Below the pieces are notes generated by a model that worked only from the letters and a program-made list of their open reading frames with translations, made no database searches and was not told the origin of the DNA. A program made the position numbers and the translations under genes. This document shows positions 8,081 through 16,296 of a stretch of DNA of 64,000 nt, one piece after another. Position 1 is the first letter of the stretch. Every line of letters begins with the position of its first letter. This stretch comes from Planctomycetaceae bacterium (GTDB taxonomy: Bacteria; Planctomycetota; Phycisphaerae; SM23-33): positions 62,001 through 126,000 of the forward strand of contig JBDKTA010000022.1 in the NCBI GenBank assembly GCA_039680605.1. Reading direction: 5' to 3'.

Positions 8081-9781
8081 CTAGGCGTTCCACCAGTTCA
8101 GGTCGACTTTGGGGAAGACCACGTCATGCACGTCGGCATCCTGGATTTCGAACTTCTCCACGTCGCTGAGCTTGTTGAGATACCGCGAGTCTTCGTTGAG
8201 CTTCTCGGCGATATCCGTCAGGCACTCGAAGCGCGACACGTGCTGCATGAACCGCTTGATGCCGTAGTCGACGGCCTGCCCGCGCGAAATCACGAACGGC
8301 CAGTCGCTGGCCTGGAGCAGCAGCAGCTCACGGGCGGCTTTTTCCAGCACCTCGCGCAGTCGAGGCCGATTGCGCCACGGCAAATTGTATGTCAGCTTGC
8401 CGAAGTTCGTCTCGCAGCGGTACTCAATTTCCCACATCCAGTTGACCCGGTCGTTGGACCAGACGCGGTGGTCGCCGCCCTCGCCCCACGAGCCTTCGGG
8501 CAGGGCGGCCGACTTGTCCGGCGGCTGGCGCTTGAGTATCTCGGCGGCGGTGCAGAGTTCGACGTCCGGGTCCGAATTGAGCGTGAGCATGACGTCGCGC
8601 AGGAACCGCGGGCCCTCAAACCACCAGTGCCCGAACAGCTCGGCGTCGAAGCACGCCACCACCACGCCCGAGCGGCCGGTGCGGTTGCGGTAGTCGTGCA
8701 GGCGCGACTTGACCTGCTGGCAGAAGTGCTGGGCGTTCTGATAAGTTTTGCCCGGCACGTCGTCAGGATAGTACATCTCCTTGCCGCCCAGGTCCGTCTT
8801 GTGGTTGGTGATCTTCCAATACCGCAGTCCGCGCCGCTGACCGTAGCGCTTGTGAAACTCCAGGTACACCCCGTCGGCAGGGTACCCGATGCTGCCCGAC
8901 CAGACCTGCTCGCAAATCTTCGGATCGCGCGCGAAGGCGGCGATCGTCCCGGTGCCCTGCCCGTCGGAGTTCACCAGCACCGGCTCGTGGACGTTCTGCC
9001 ACCCGCGACCGGGATATCTGGCGCTCTCGTCCCAGCCGACCTTTCGCCACTGGTCGTTGCGGACCCACTCGCTGCGGCTGCGCTCGATGAGGTGGTTCTC
9101 GACAAAAAAATGCGTGATGCCCTCGCGGGCCAGGAGGCTTTCCATGCCCGGGCGATTGCGCCCCTGCCCCCAGGAGACGGTCGGGTTCCAGAACCCGCTG
9201 GGGCGGTAGGCGCACTCGGGCAGCCACATTCCCTCGGGCGCAAAGCCCAGGATGCGTTTCGAGCTGGCGCGCCCCGCCCGCACCTGGGCGAGGATGGAGG
9301 AGTCTTCCAGCAGCAGCGGCATGTACGCGTGCGTGGCGTTGGAGGTGAGGATCTCGATGAGCCCCTTCTCCGCCTGGCGGGCGTAGGCTCTTGGGATGTC
9401 CGAGTCGATCTGTTTGAACTGCGCGGCGCGCTCCTGGAAGAATTTCTCCCAGAGCGTCGCGAGGTGGGCCAGATGCTTCTGCCCCTGCTGCTCGAACTCG
9501 GCGCGGTCGGAGATCGCCCGCTCGGTGCGGTCCTGAAGGTACTCGCGGAACCCCGCCTTGAAATCGTCATGGGCGAGCTGCTCGAGCAGGATCGGCGTCA
9601 GCCCGATCGTCAAGCGCGGGTTGCCCTTGAGGAACTCGCACTCCTCGATCATCGCCAGCAGGGGCAGATACGTTTCGGCGGCTGCTTCATACAGCCAATC
9701 TTCCCCATGGGGCCACAACCCGTGACGCAGGACATAAGGCAGGTGACCATGCAGTACGAGGCAGAAACTTCCGGCAGTCAT
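8081..9781 (-). CDS. GH57 1,4-alpha-glucan branching enzyme
   Basis: A 566-residue GH57 enzyme with a C-terminal DUF1957-type helical domain, the structure of bacterial and archaeal GH57 branching enzymes. It begins FCLVLHGHLPYVLRHG, the family's first motif. The segment LPECAYRP holds the probable catalytic glutamate, and VVACFDAELFGHWWFEG holds the catalytic aspartate. It forms alpha-1,6 branches in glycogen. The start overlaps the stop of the upstream GT4 gene by four bases (ATGA), so chain elongation and branching genes are translationally coupled. Confidence 0.9.
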   Translation of the reverse strand: MTAGSFCLVLHGHLPYVLRHGLWPHGEDWLYEAAAETYLPLLAMIEECEFLKGNPRLTIGLTPILLEQLAHDDFKAGFREYLQDRTERAISDRAEFEQQGQKHLAHLATLWEKFFQERAAQFKQIDSDIPRAYARQAEKGLIEILTSNATHAYMPLLLEDSSILAQVRAGRASSKRILGFAPEGMWLPECAYRPSGFWNPTVSWGQGRNRPGMESLLAREGITHFFVENHLIERSRSEWVRNDQWRKVGWDESARYPGRGWQNVHEPVLVNSDGQGTGTIAAFARDPKICEQVWSGSIGYPADGVYLEFHKRYGQRRGLRYWKITNHKTDLGGKEMYYPDDVPGKTYQNAQHFCQQVKSRLHDYRNRTGRSGVVVACFDAELFGHWWFEGPRFLRDVMLTLNSDPDVELCTAAEILKRQPPDKSAALPEGSWGEGGDHRVWSNDRVNWMWEIEYRCETNFGKLTYNLPWRNRPRLREVLEKAARELLLLQASDWPFVISRGQAVDYGIKRFMQHVSRFECLTDIAEKLNEDSRYLNKLSDVEKFEIQDADVHDVVFPKVDLNWWNA

Positions 9782-11499
9782 TCGCTCTCCAATTGGGAGC
9801 AGGCGGACAAGACGTCGCTGGCGACGGATGCTCCCATGACAGCCGGAACCCGAGCGGGTTTGCGGCTGCCTGAAAGCAACTGGGCGACCGCCTCCAGGGC
9901 GGCGCCTCCCATCCCGGGGCCGACCTGGCAGGCCGCCGGACGCGCCGCTATCACGGCGCGCTTGGGTCTAAAGCGAACATCGCGTTTGGCGCTCTCGGCC
10001 GCGGCGGTCTTACTGACCCGCACCGTGACGGTCATCGTCGTCCCGTCGGCGCCGCTGACAATATCATAGCAGCGACCCAGGGCCGCCGTCACGTGATTCC
10101 AGTCGCCTTCGATCGTCGCGCGGCGACCGTTAAACTGCGCAGGCAGCCCGGACCCCTGGAGCGTGTCGCGGCACAGTCGCAACGCCTGGGCGGCCGCGGT
10201 GGCCACCCCACCGGCCTTGAACGACAGGTCGGCCCGGACGCGGCACGCGGCGATCGGCGGCGCGGCGGCGGGCGCGGGGGCTTGCGTGACCTCGACCGGA
10301 GCGATGCGCAGCGCCGGCGCGGGCGCTGCTGCCGCCGGCGCCGGGTCGAATACCGCTAAGGTCTGGGCGGCGATCTGCTGCCAGGTGAACTGTTCTTCGA
10401 CGAGTCGACGGCCGTTGTCGCCCATCCATCTCGCGCGGTCGAAGTTGGCGAACATGGTGCCCAGGCCCCAGGCTACCGAGTCGACTCGCGGGAAGATTTT
10501 CAGCCCGGTCTGCTCGTGCTGGACGTACTCGTTGGGTCCGCCGCTTTGCGTGACGACGACCGGCTTGTGCGCCGACCACGCCTCGAGCACCACGATGCCA
10601 AAGGGCTCGTTGCGGCTGGGGACGCAGATCACGTCGGAGAGCTTGAAGAGGCTCCGCAGGTCCTGCCCGCTGCGATAGCCCAGGAAACGCACGGCGTGGG
10701 CGACGCCGCACTGGCGGGCGCGGTTTTCCAAGCCGGCGCGCATCTCACCTTCACCGGCCAGAACCAGCTTGGCGTTGGAGTAGTGGCGAAGGACCGGCGC
10801 GAAGGCCTCCATCAGCAGGTCCGGACCCTTCTGCCAGACGAGCCGGCCGCAATAGAGGATCGTCGGGTCCATGGGCCCGATGTCGAGCGTTCGGCGCTGG
10901 GTCGCCACGTCGATGTCGAAATCGAACTGGTGGGCCATGACGCCGTTGTAGACCTTGGACACCTTGGCCGGCGGCACCTCGTACATCCACTGGATCTCGT
11001 TGGCGGTGGCCTGCGAGACGGCGATCACGTGGTCGGCCCAGTACGTTCCGGCGCGTTCCTGGTCGCGCACGCGATGAGAGCGCCCGTTGTGGAACACATT
11101 GCCGCAGCGGGCGTACTCGGTGGCGTGGACCGTCATGATGCAGCGATGGTCCGGGCGCCCCTGCTTGATCCAGATCATCGCGTTGGCGGTCAGCCAATCG
11201 TGGGCGTGTACGATGTCGAAGTGCCCTACCAGGTCCTCGAGTTCGAAGACGCGGTCCACGAAGGCGCGGCACATGTTGTTTACGTCGTCGACAAAGTCCC
11301 GGTGCCCGCTATATCGGCAACGATGATAATGCACGCCGTCGATCACATCGTGGTACGGCTGGTCCGGCCCCATCCGCGTGAAGACATGCACCTCGTGCCC
11401 GCCGCGGGCGATCGCCTGGGCCAGTTCACTGACGTGAACCGCCACCCCCCCCACGGCTATGGAATGCAGGGACTCCCACGAAAGCATTGCGATTCGCAT
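9778..11499 (-). CDS. GT4 glycosyltransferase (glycogen-synthase-like) with C-terminal MTH1187/YkoF-like domain
   Basis: A 573-residue protein. Residues 1-385 are a GT4 glycosyltransferase with the N-terminal VGGVAVHVSELA loop, the GRLVWQKGPD phosphate-binding segment and the E-x7-E site in RNEPFGIVVLEAW. A Pro/Ala-rich linker covers about 386-416. Residues 418-500 then look like the MTH1187/YkoF (DUF77) thiamine-binding fold: an alternating strand, SGLPAQF, ATIEGDWNHV, a helix and TMTVTVRV. The last 70 residues are unassigned. AGGAG seven bases before the ATG at 11499 selects it over a GTG at 11505. Such GT4 proteins next to GH57 branching enzymes usually elongate glycogen. The C-terminal domain may sense a ligand, which is inference. 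Confidence 0.8.
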   Translation of the reverse strand: MRIAMLSWESLHSIAVGGVAVHVSELAQAIARGGHEVHVFTRMGPDQPYHDVIDGVHYHRCRYSGHRDFVDDVNNMCRAFVDRVFELEDLVGHFDIVHAHDWLTANAMIWIKQGRPDHRCIMTVHATEYARCGNVFHNGRSHRVRDQERAGTYWADHVIAVSQATANEIQWMYEVPPAKVSKVYNGVMAHQFDFDIDVATQRRTLDIGPMDPTILYCGRLVWQKGPDLLMEAFAPVLRHYSNAKLVLAGEGEMRAGLENRARQCGVAHAVRFLGYRSGQDLRSLFKLSDVICVPSRNEPFGIVVLEAWSAHKPVVVTQSGGPNEYVQHEQTGLKIFPRVDSVAWGLGTMFANFDRARWMGDNGRRLVEEQFTWQQIAAQTLAVFDPAPAAAAPAPALRIAPVEVTQAPAPAAAPPIAACRVRADLSFKAGGVATAAAQALRLCRDTLQGSGLPAQFNGRRATIEGDWNHVTAALGRCYDIVSGADGTTMTVTVRVSKTAAAESAKRDVRFRPKRAVIAARPAACQVGPGMGGAALEAVAQLLSGSRKPARVPAVMGASVASDVLSACSQLESE

Positions 11500-11593
11500 C
11501 CTCACTCTCCTGTCCGGACGTTAAGTAAATCAAAGGCAGGTCCAATGCGGACTGGCGTGGCGAATTAGGTTCCCCTGCCGTTTCTGAAGGTGA

Positions 11594-12889
11594 TCAATTA
11601 TAGACATCAGCGGCCGATCGATAGACTTCCAGACATTTTTTTGCCGCCAGGTCCCAGGTCAGCGGAGAAATCTCCCGGCGGGCCTGGTGGCACAGCTCTT
11701 GCCCCAACTGGGGATATTTCAGCAGCGAGACGACGGCCTCGGCCATGCGGTCGACGTCCCAGTAATCGAGTTTCATCGCCCCGCGGGGCAGCACTTCGGC
11801 GGCCCCGGAATTATTCGACAGCACCACCGGCACGCCGTGCTGCACCGCCTCCAGGGCGGTCAGACCAAACGGTTCGCTCACCGAAGGCATGACGTACACG
11901 TCCGACATCCGGTACGCCTGCTGGACCTCGCGCCCGCGCAGGAATCCGGTGAACCGCACGTGGCCGCCCATGCCGCGCTGGGCCACCTGCTGGATCATCG
12001 CCGGTCCCATGTCGCCCCAGCCGGCGACGACGAACCGCACGTCGCTCATCCTCTCCAGCACGCGCTGAGCGGCGTTGACGAAATACTCCGGGCCCTTCTG
12101 CATCGTCAGGCGCCCCAGGAACAGCACCGTGCGCTGACGGCGGGGCTGCGGGTCCGGCGGGTCGGCCTCGGCCGCCGGTTCGATGCCGTTATGCACCACC
12201 TGCACCTTCTCCGGCGCCACGCCATATCGCTCGACGCAGATTCGCTTGGTCAGGTGCGAGACGGCGATGATCGCCTTGGCCGCGTGCATGCCCTGGCGCT
12301 CGATCTCGTAGACCGGCTGGTTGACGTCCGGGCCAGAACGGTCAAACTCGGTCGAGTGAACGTGAATGACCAGCGGTTTGCCCGTCGCCGCCGACAGCGC
12401 CTGGGCGGCGGGATACGTCACCCAGTCGTGCGCATGCACCAGGTCGAACGACTCGCCGCGGGTCATCTCGACGCAGCGCCGGGCGTATTCGCCGATGCGG
12501 CCGACCAGGTCGCCCTCGTACCCGCCCGAGGCGCCCGTGCCGACGATTCGCAACGAGTAACCCTCCAGCAGCGTGGTGGCACAGGCTTTCGAGCCTGTGG
12601 CCACAGCCTGGAAAGGCTGTGCCACCTGCCCCTGCGACAGCGGTGCAGACTGGTATGGATTGGTGATCGATGAGGGCACGGTGGTGAACGTCACGCGCCG
12701 CGGGGCGGCAATGTGCGGCGCACGTGCCCCTTCACCGCCGTCGGGGGCATCGGCGTCGACGGCCTTGGGCAGCACGAACAGAACCTGGAGGTCCAATCGA
12801 GACATGGCCCGGGTCAGACCGTAGCAGGCCGTCCCCAGGCCGCCGCTGATAAACGGGGGAAACTCCCAACCCAACATCACTACTCGCAC
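11594..12889 (-). CDS. GT4 glycosyltransferase (glycogen-synthase-like) carrying an inserted palindrome
   Basis: A 431-residue GT4 protein starting MRVVMLGWEFPPFISGGLGT, the typical glycogen/starch synthase-like glycine loop. It has LVHAHDWVTYPAAQALS, FLGRLTMQKGPEYFV and SVSEPFGLTALEAV (the E-x7-E site). Residues about 88-105 are coded by a 50-bp palindrome and read VAQPFQAVATGSKACAT, a foreign-looking loop between the first domain's strands. The frame stays open. The start is GTG with AGGTG five bases upstream. It is the first gene of the glycogen operon and probably works with the GT4 and GH57 genes downstream. Confidence 0.85.
   Translation of the reverse strand: MRVVMLGWEFPPFISGGLGTACYGLTRAMSRLDLQVLFVLPKAVDADAPDGGEGARAPHIAAPRRVTFTTVPSSITNPYQSAPLSQGQVAQPFQAVATGSKACATTLLEGYSLRIVGTGASGGYEGDLVGRIGEYARRCVEMTRGESFDLVHAHDWVTYPAAQALSAATGKPLVIHVHSTEFDRSGPDVNQPVYEIERQGMHAAKAIIAVSHLTKRICVERYGVAPEKVQVVHNGIEPAAEADPPDPQPRRQRTVLFLGRLTMQKGPEYFVNAAQRVLERMSDVRFVVAGWGDMGPAMIQQVAQRGMGGHVRFTGFLRGREVQQAYRMSDVYVMPSVSEPFGLTALEAVQHGVPVVLSNNSGAAEVLPRGAMKLDYWDVDRMAEAVVSLLKYPQLGQELCHQARREISPLTWDLAAKKCLEVYRSAADVYN
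12576..12625. repeat. 50-bp palindrome inside a coding sequence
   Basis: Two 25-bp arms meet at 12600/12601. The left starts GTGGCACAGGCTTTC and the right ends GAAAGGCTGTGCCAC, with few mismatches. It adds in-frame residues to the GT4 gene. No other copy is in the window. Confidence 0.85.
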
Positions 12890-13045
12890 CGTCGCACCTG
12901 CCCGCCGGCAAGCCCACAGCCGGTGCTGCCACGAAGATCATGGCGCACCGATAGCCGTCGGCCGCATCCCTACCGGCTTTGGGATAAGCGGGCGTGCCCC
13001 TGGCCCCCCGGGCATCACCGCTGAAAGGAACCTGAGCCCACGTCG
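12890..13045 (-). other. Hairpin-rich leader upstream of the GT4 gene (unassigned)
   Basis: This 156-bp stretch has no gene. On the minus strand it can fold: GGCACGCC near 12996 pairs with GGTGCGCC near 12946 with one mismatch, enclosing ATCCC/GGGAT and AGCCG/CGGCT stems. It precedes a GTG start, so a structured 5' leader is possible. It contains AAAGCC, as c-di-GMP-I riboswitches do, but other required segments were not found. No class is assigned. Confidence 0.25.
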
Positions 13046-13058
13046 AATGTCCGTCTGT

Positions 13059-13337
13059 TCAACAGGACGCGTTCATCTCGGATTTCAGTTGCGTCTCGGC
13101 CTCAAACCAGTTTTCCAGATCCTGGCCGACCTGGCATCCTTTGGCTTGCCAGATGGCCTTGGCCCGCTGGGCGATCTGTTCCTGGGTGAGGCGGTTTCGT
13201 GCCGAGGCGCTTTGCCTCCGCGCCGGCTGCCGGCTGGGACTGCTCTGGGTGGTGGAAGCACTGCGCATGCTCGCGCTGCTGTCGCTGATCATGGTCGAAA
13301 CGTCGCTGTTGTTCTTTCGGGTCGTTCTGGCCATCAT
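13059..13337 (-). CDS. DUF2934 family small protein
   Basis: A 92-residue protein whose C-terminal 40 residues fit DUF2934: LTQEQIAQRAKAIWQAKG, then GQDLENWFEAE. The family is common in Planctomycetes and other environmental bacteria and has no known function. The N-terminal half is Ser/Arg/Thr-rich, low in complexity and probably disordered. Two ATG codons lie in tandem at 13337 and 13334. AGGAG is four bases from the first and seven from the second, so either may be used. A TATAAT box lies about 50 bp upstream. Confidence 0.65.
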   Translation of the reverse strand: MMARTTRKNNSDVSTMISDSSASMRSASTTQSSPSRQPARRQSASARNRLTQEQIAQRAKAIWQAKGCQVGQDLENWFEAETQLKSEMNASC

Positions 13338-13381
13338 AAAACTCCTTTTGGGTCCCGGTTCAAGACAGGTCAACTTTCCCG

Positions 13382-13402
13382 TCACGAATTATATTCCCGT
13401 GA
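13382..13402 (-). promoter_or_regulatory. Candidate -10 box in a palindrome upstream of the DUF2934 gene
   Basis: A TATAAT on the minus strand (13388-13393) sits inside the inverted repeat TCACG-N11-CGTGA (13382-13402). A regulator bound there would cover the -10 region. No good -35 hexamer was found at the right distance, so this is tentative. Confidence 0.35.
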
Positions 13403-13495
13403 ACGAGCTTTCCCTGAGCCTTGGGGAAAAATCACAGCGAAGGCGGAATGGCGCCTCGACGGCCGGAGGTGGGATGATGAATCCAGAAGGTGGAT

Positions 13496-14665
13496 CTACG
13501 ACTTGTCGGTCAAAGCCATGCAGTCCAGCTCGAAGAGCAGTTCATCGCGGCAGACGTCGGCAACGACGGTCACGCCCGGAATAGCCAGCTCCCGTCGGGC
13601 CAGCGCCTCGCCCAGCAGCGGAATATCGGCGGCGTGCTTGAAGAAGAACGTCGCGTCGGCGATGTCAGCCAGCGACGCACCGGCCTGGCCGAGCAGACCG
13701 TCCACCACATCCAGCGTGGTCTCCACCTGCCTGCGCGTGTCGCCGCGATGGAGGCTGATCCCGTTTTCGTCGATGGCGGCCGTGCCTGAAATATAGATCT
13801 CGCTGGCGCCCTTGCCGCCGATGACGGTCCCGCGCGAAAAGGCCGAACCATACTTGAAGGCCTCCTTCTGCCGCGAGTTGGTCATGCGCAGAATCTCAAT
13901 TGCCCCAGGTTGATCGGGGATAATTGCCAGCACGTCCATCAGGCAGGCTGCGCCGAAGGGATTCGCGCCTCCGATACCGGTGCTGGCCGGCAGCAGCAGC
14001 GGATCCGACGAACCGTCGGGCATGATCCCGATCCGTCCGTATTCCGCATTGCGGGCGGTATTGAAGGGCCCGTACCAGTCCAGAATGTCGTCGATGTAAA
14101 TCCACGTGCGAACCACGTGGCGGTACGACCCGCCGCGACCGCAAAGGAGCTTCTGGACTCGCTGGATCATCCGCTGCACCTGGGCCTGGCGTGAGTTGTC
14201 GGCCCCGGCGTTGGCGTCCAGACCATGCATGTTCTGGAGCATCACCCAGACGGCACCGTCCTGGCGCCAGGTCCGCCCGGTGACGGCGCCGTCCAATTCG
14301 ACCGGTTCGATTCGACACGAGGCCGGGCCGACACGCAGTTGAATTCCGCCAGGGGCAGCTTCGTGCGACTGGCCATGGATACAGGTCAGCGGACCTTCGT
14401 CAGAGATTCCGCGGGAGGCCATGGCCTTTTGCCGCTGGATCTTGAGCCCCGCCAGCAGATCGGCCGGGGCAAAAACCCGCTCGTGCATGATCTGCAGACC
14501 AAGGCGGGATACTTCGCCGGCCGCCTGGAGGTACATCTGGCCAAACGCCGAAAGCGGGTCCTTGCACGGCGTCGTGGCCCTGCAGGAGATGATGGCCGAA
14601 CCGTCCGCCACCGCAGCGACGTTCGACACGGCAACAGCAGAGTGAAGCGCGGTGTATTGAACCAT
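13496..14665 (-). CDS. RidA/YjgF-superfamily protein related to chorismatases
   Basis: A 389-residue protein with a C-terminal RidA-like domain (EIYISGTAAIDENG, RRQVETTLDVVDGLL, VVADVCRDELLFELDCMAL). The preceding domain contains GGSYRHVVRTWIYIDDILDWYGPFN and a PASTGIGG turn. Two tandem YjgF-like folds and this motif order are features of the FkbO/Hyg5 chorismatase group, which splits chorismate into hydroxybenzoate or cyclohexadiene products. No polyketide or menaquinone genes lie nearby to show a product pathway, so the activity is open. AGGAGAG nine bases before the ATG at 14665 selects this start over an upstream ATG at 14695. Confidence 0.65.
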   Translation of the reverse strand: MVQYTALHSAVAVSNVAAVADGSAIISCRATTPCKDPLSAFGQMYLQAAGEVSRLGLQIMHERVFAPADLLAGLKIQRQKAMASRGISDEGPLTCIHGQSHEAAPGGIQLRVGPASCRIEPVELDGAVTGRTWRQDGAVWVMLQNMHGLDANAGADNSRQAQVQRMIQRVQKLLCGRGGSYRHVVRTWIYIDDILDWYGPFNTARNAEYGRIGIMPDGSSDPLLLPASTGIGGANPFGAACLMDVLAIIPDQPGAIEILRMTNSRQKEAFKYGSAFSRGTVIGGKGASEIYISGTAAIDENGISLHRGDTRRQVETTLDVVDGLLGQAGASLADIADATFFFKHAADIPLLGEALARRELAIPGVTVVADVCRDELLFELDCMALTDKS

Positions 14666-15057
14666 GGACACAGTCTCTCCTGAGCTTATCATCATACGTC
14701 GGCGTCTCTTGACATGTAGTTTAACACGTGAAACAGAAGTGGATTGCGAAGGTTTGCTACTTTTCCTTCAGACGTTAAAAATAAAAGTGGACGTGCGAGC
14801 CAAGCGTATGTCATCACAGGTCGGGGTTTGTGTGACTTTCGTTCACTCAACCCGCACGTCCATTTTCTCAACACGCATCTGCAGTGCCACTCAAATCCAA
14901 CTTCGGTCCAGCATTGCATTTGCCCTCCCGGGCAAGAACTGTCAAGGTGTTCTACTGAAGATAATATCGGGTGTTGTCCTTAGCTACTTTACAATATTTC
15001 CCACTTTTCTGTTTTTTACGGGCGAAAGCCATCCGTCTTAAAGATTCTTCACGCAAT
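14666..15057. other. 392-bp intergenic region, AT-richer than its surroundings
   Basis: No gene is supported here. It is clearly lower in GC than the flanks. A 10-bp perfect stem, TGGACGTGCG at 14788-14797 with CGCACGTCCA at 14853-14862, encloses 55 bases. On the minus strand it is followed by a T-rich run, so it may end the hydrogenase operon after hydF. Promoters for the RidA-like gene should also lie here; none was recognised with confidence. Confidence 0.5.
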
Positions 15058-16296
15058 TCAGAAACCCGAGGTCTTGAGATGGTGATATGCATCCAGAGCC
15101 GCGGGGAACGGTTGGAGCGCCCGCTCGAAAATGCCCAAAGAGTACGCAATCGCCAAGCCGTAGTTGGTGATGGGGACGCCGGCCTGGCGGCATCGCAGAA
15201 TCCGCGAGAGCATTTCGCGTCGGTTCCACATGCATCCCCCACAATGCACGATCAGCCGGTAACCTGTCACGTCATCAGGAAAGTCATGCCCCTGCACTGC
15301 AGTGACATCGAGCTTGCCGCCGGCGTATTGCGAGAGCCAACGCGGAATTTTGACGCGACCGATGTCCTCGCCGATGGGATGGTGTGAGCATGCCTCGGCC
15401 ACCAGGACGCGGTCGCCGGGTCGCAGATCTTCGATGGCCATCGCCCCTCGAACGAACTCGCTCAGATCGCCCTTGTAGCGGGCGAAGAGCACCGAGAAGG
15501 ATGTCATCGGCACGGCAGGGGGCGTGTCGCCGGCGACCTTGAGGAAGCCTTGCGAATCGGTTACCACCAGGGCGGGCGGGCGTTTGAGGCGGTCCAGGGC
15601 GTCGCGCAGTTCGCGTTCCTTGACGACCATGCTGTAAGCGTCGACATCGAGGATGTCGCGCAGCGTCTGCACCTGCGGCAGGATCAGCCGGCCTTTGGGA
15701 GCTTCGAGATCGATTGGCACCACAAGCACGACCAGTTCGCCCGCGGGCACCAGGTCGCCCACGATGGACGGGGCATTGATGAACTCCTCAGGGGCCTTGG
15801 CGATCAGCGCCTCGCGCAGGTCCAGGATGCCATCGCCCGCCTTGGCGATCGTGTAGACGCAGATGACCTTGAGGGCCTTGAGGGCAGCGGTGAGTGCGTC
15901 GCCGGGGCGGCCAAGATCGCTCTTGTTGAACACGGCGATCACCGGAATCTGCCGCCGCGTGAGCTCGTCCAGGATGCCCTGCTCGAACGCGCCCCAGTCT
16001 CCGGCCGCGGCGACGATGACGCCGACGTCCGTGCGATCAAAGATCTGCCGCGTGCGCGCCACGCGCATCTCGCCCAGGGCGCCCACGTCATCGATCCCGG
16101 CCGTGTCGATGAACAGCACCGGACCGATGGGCAGCAGTTCCATCGGCTTCTCGACGGGGTCGGTCGTCGTGCCGGCCACGTCCGACACGATCGAGACGCT
16201 CTGGCGCGTCATGGCGTTGAGCAGCGAGCTCTTGCCGACGTTGCGCCGCCCGAAGATGCCGATATGCAGGCGAAATCCCTTGGGGGCCTGGTTCAT
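15058..16296 (-). CDS. hydF: [FeFe]-hydrogenase maturation GTPase HydF
   Basis: A 412-residue scaffold GTPase on which the H-cluster 2Fe subcluster is completed and passed to HydA. The N-terminal GTPase domain has the P-loop GRRNVGKSSLL, the switch residues TTTDPV, DTAGIDD and the specificity motif NKSD. The C-terminal Fe-S site is present as EACSHH and VHCGGCMWN, the CxH...HCxxC pattern of HydF. The start overlaps the aspA stop by four bases. It is the last gene of the hyd operon, 392 bp before the next gene. The assignment is firm because hydE and hydG are in the same operon. Confidence 0.95.
   Translation of the reverse strand: MNQAPKGFRLHIGIFGRRNVGKSSLLNAMTRQSVSIVSDVAGTTTDPVEKPMELLPIGPVLFIDTAGIDDVGALGEMRVARTRQIFDRTDVGVIVAAAGDWGAFEQGILDELTRRQIPVIAVFNKSDLGRPGDALTAALKALKVICVYTIAKAGDGILDLREALIAKAPEEFINAPSIVGDLVPAGELVVLVVPIDLEAPKGRLILPQVQTLRDILDVDAYSMVVKERELRDALDRLKRPPALVVTDSQGFLKVAGDTPPAVPMTSFSVLFARYKGDLSEFVRGAMAIEDLRPGDRVLVAEACSHHPIGEDIGRVKIPRWLSQYAGGKLDVTAVQGHDFPDDVTGYRLIVHCGGCMWNRREMLSRILRCRQAGVPITNYGLAIAYSLGIFERALQPFPAALDAYHHLKTSGF

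Noticed and set aside
12890-13045. c-di-GMP-I riboswitch upstream of the GT4 gene
   Set aside because: AAAGCC and some stems fit, but the first conserved half and the terminal GGGTTGCC-type segment are absent, so it is listed only as an unassigned leader.
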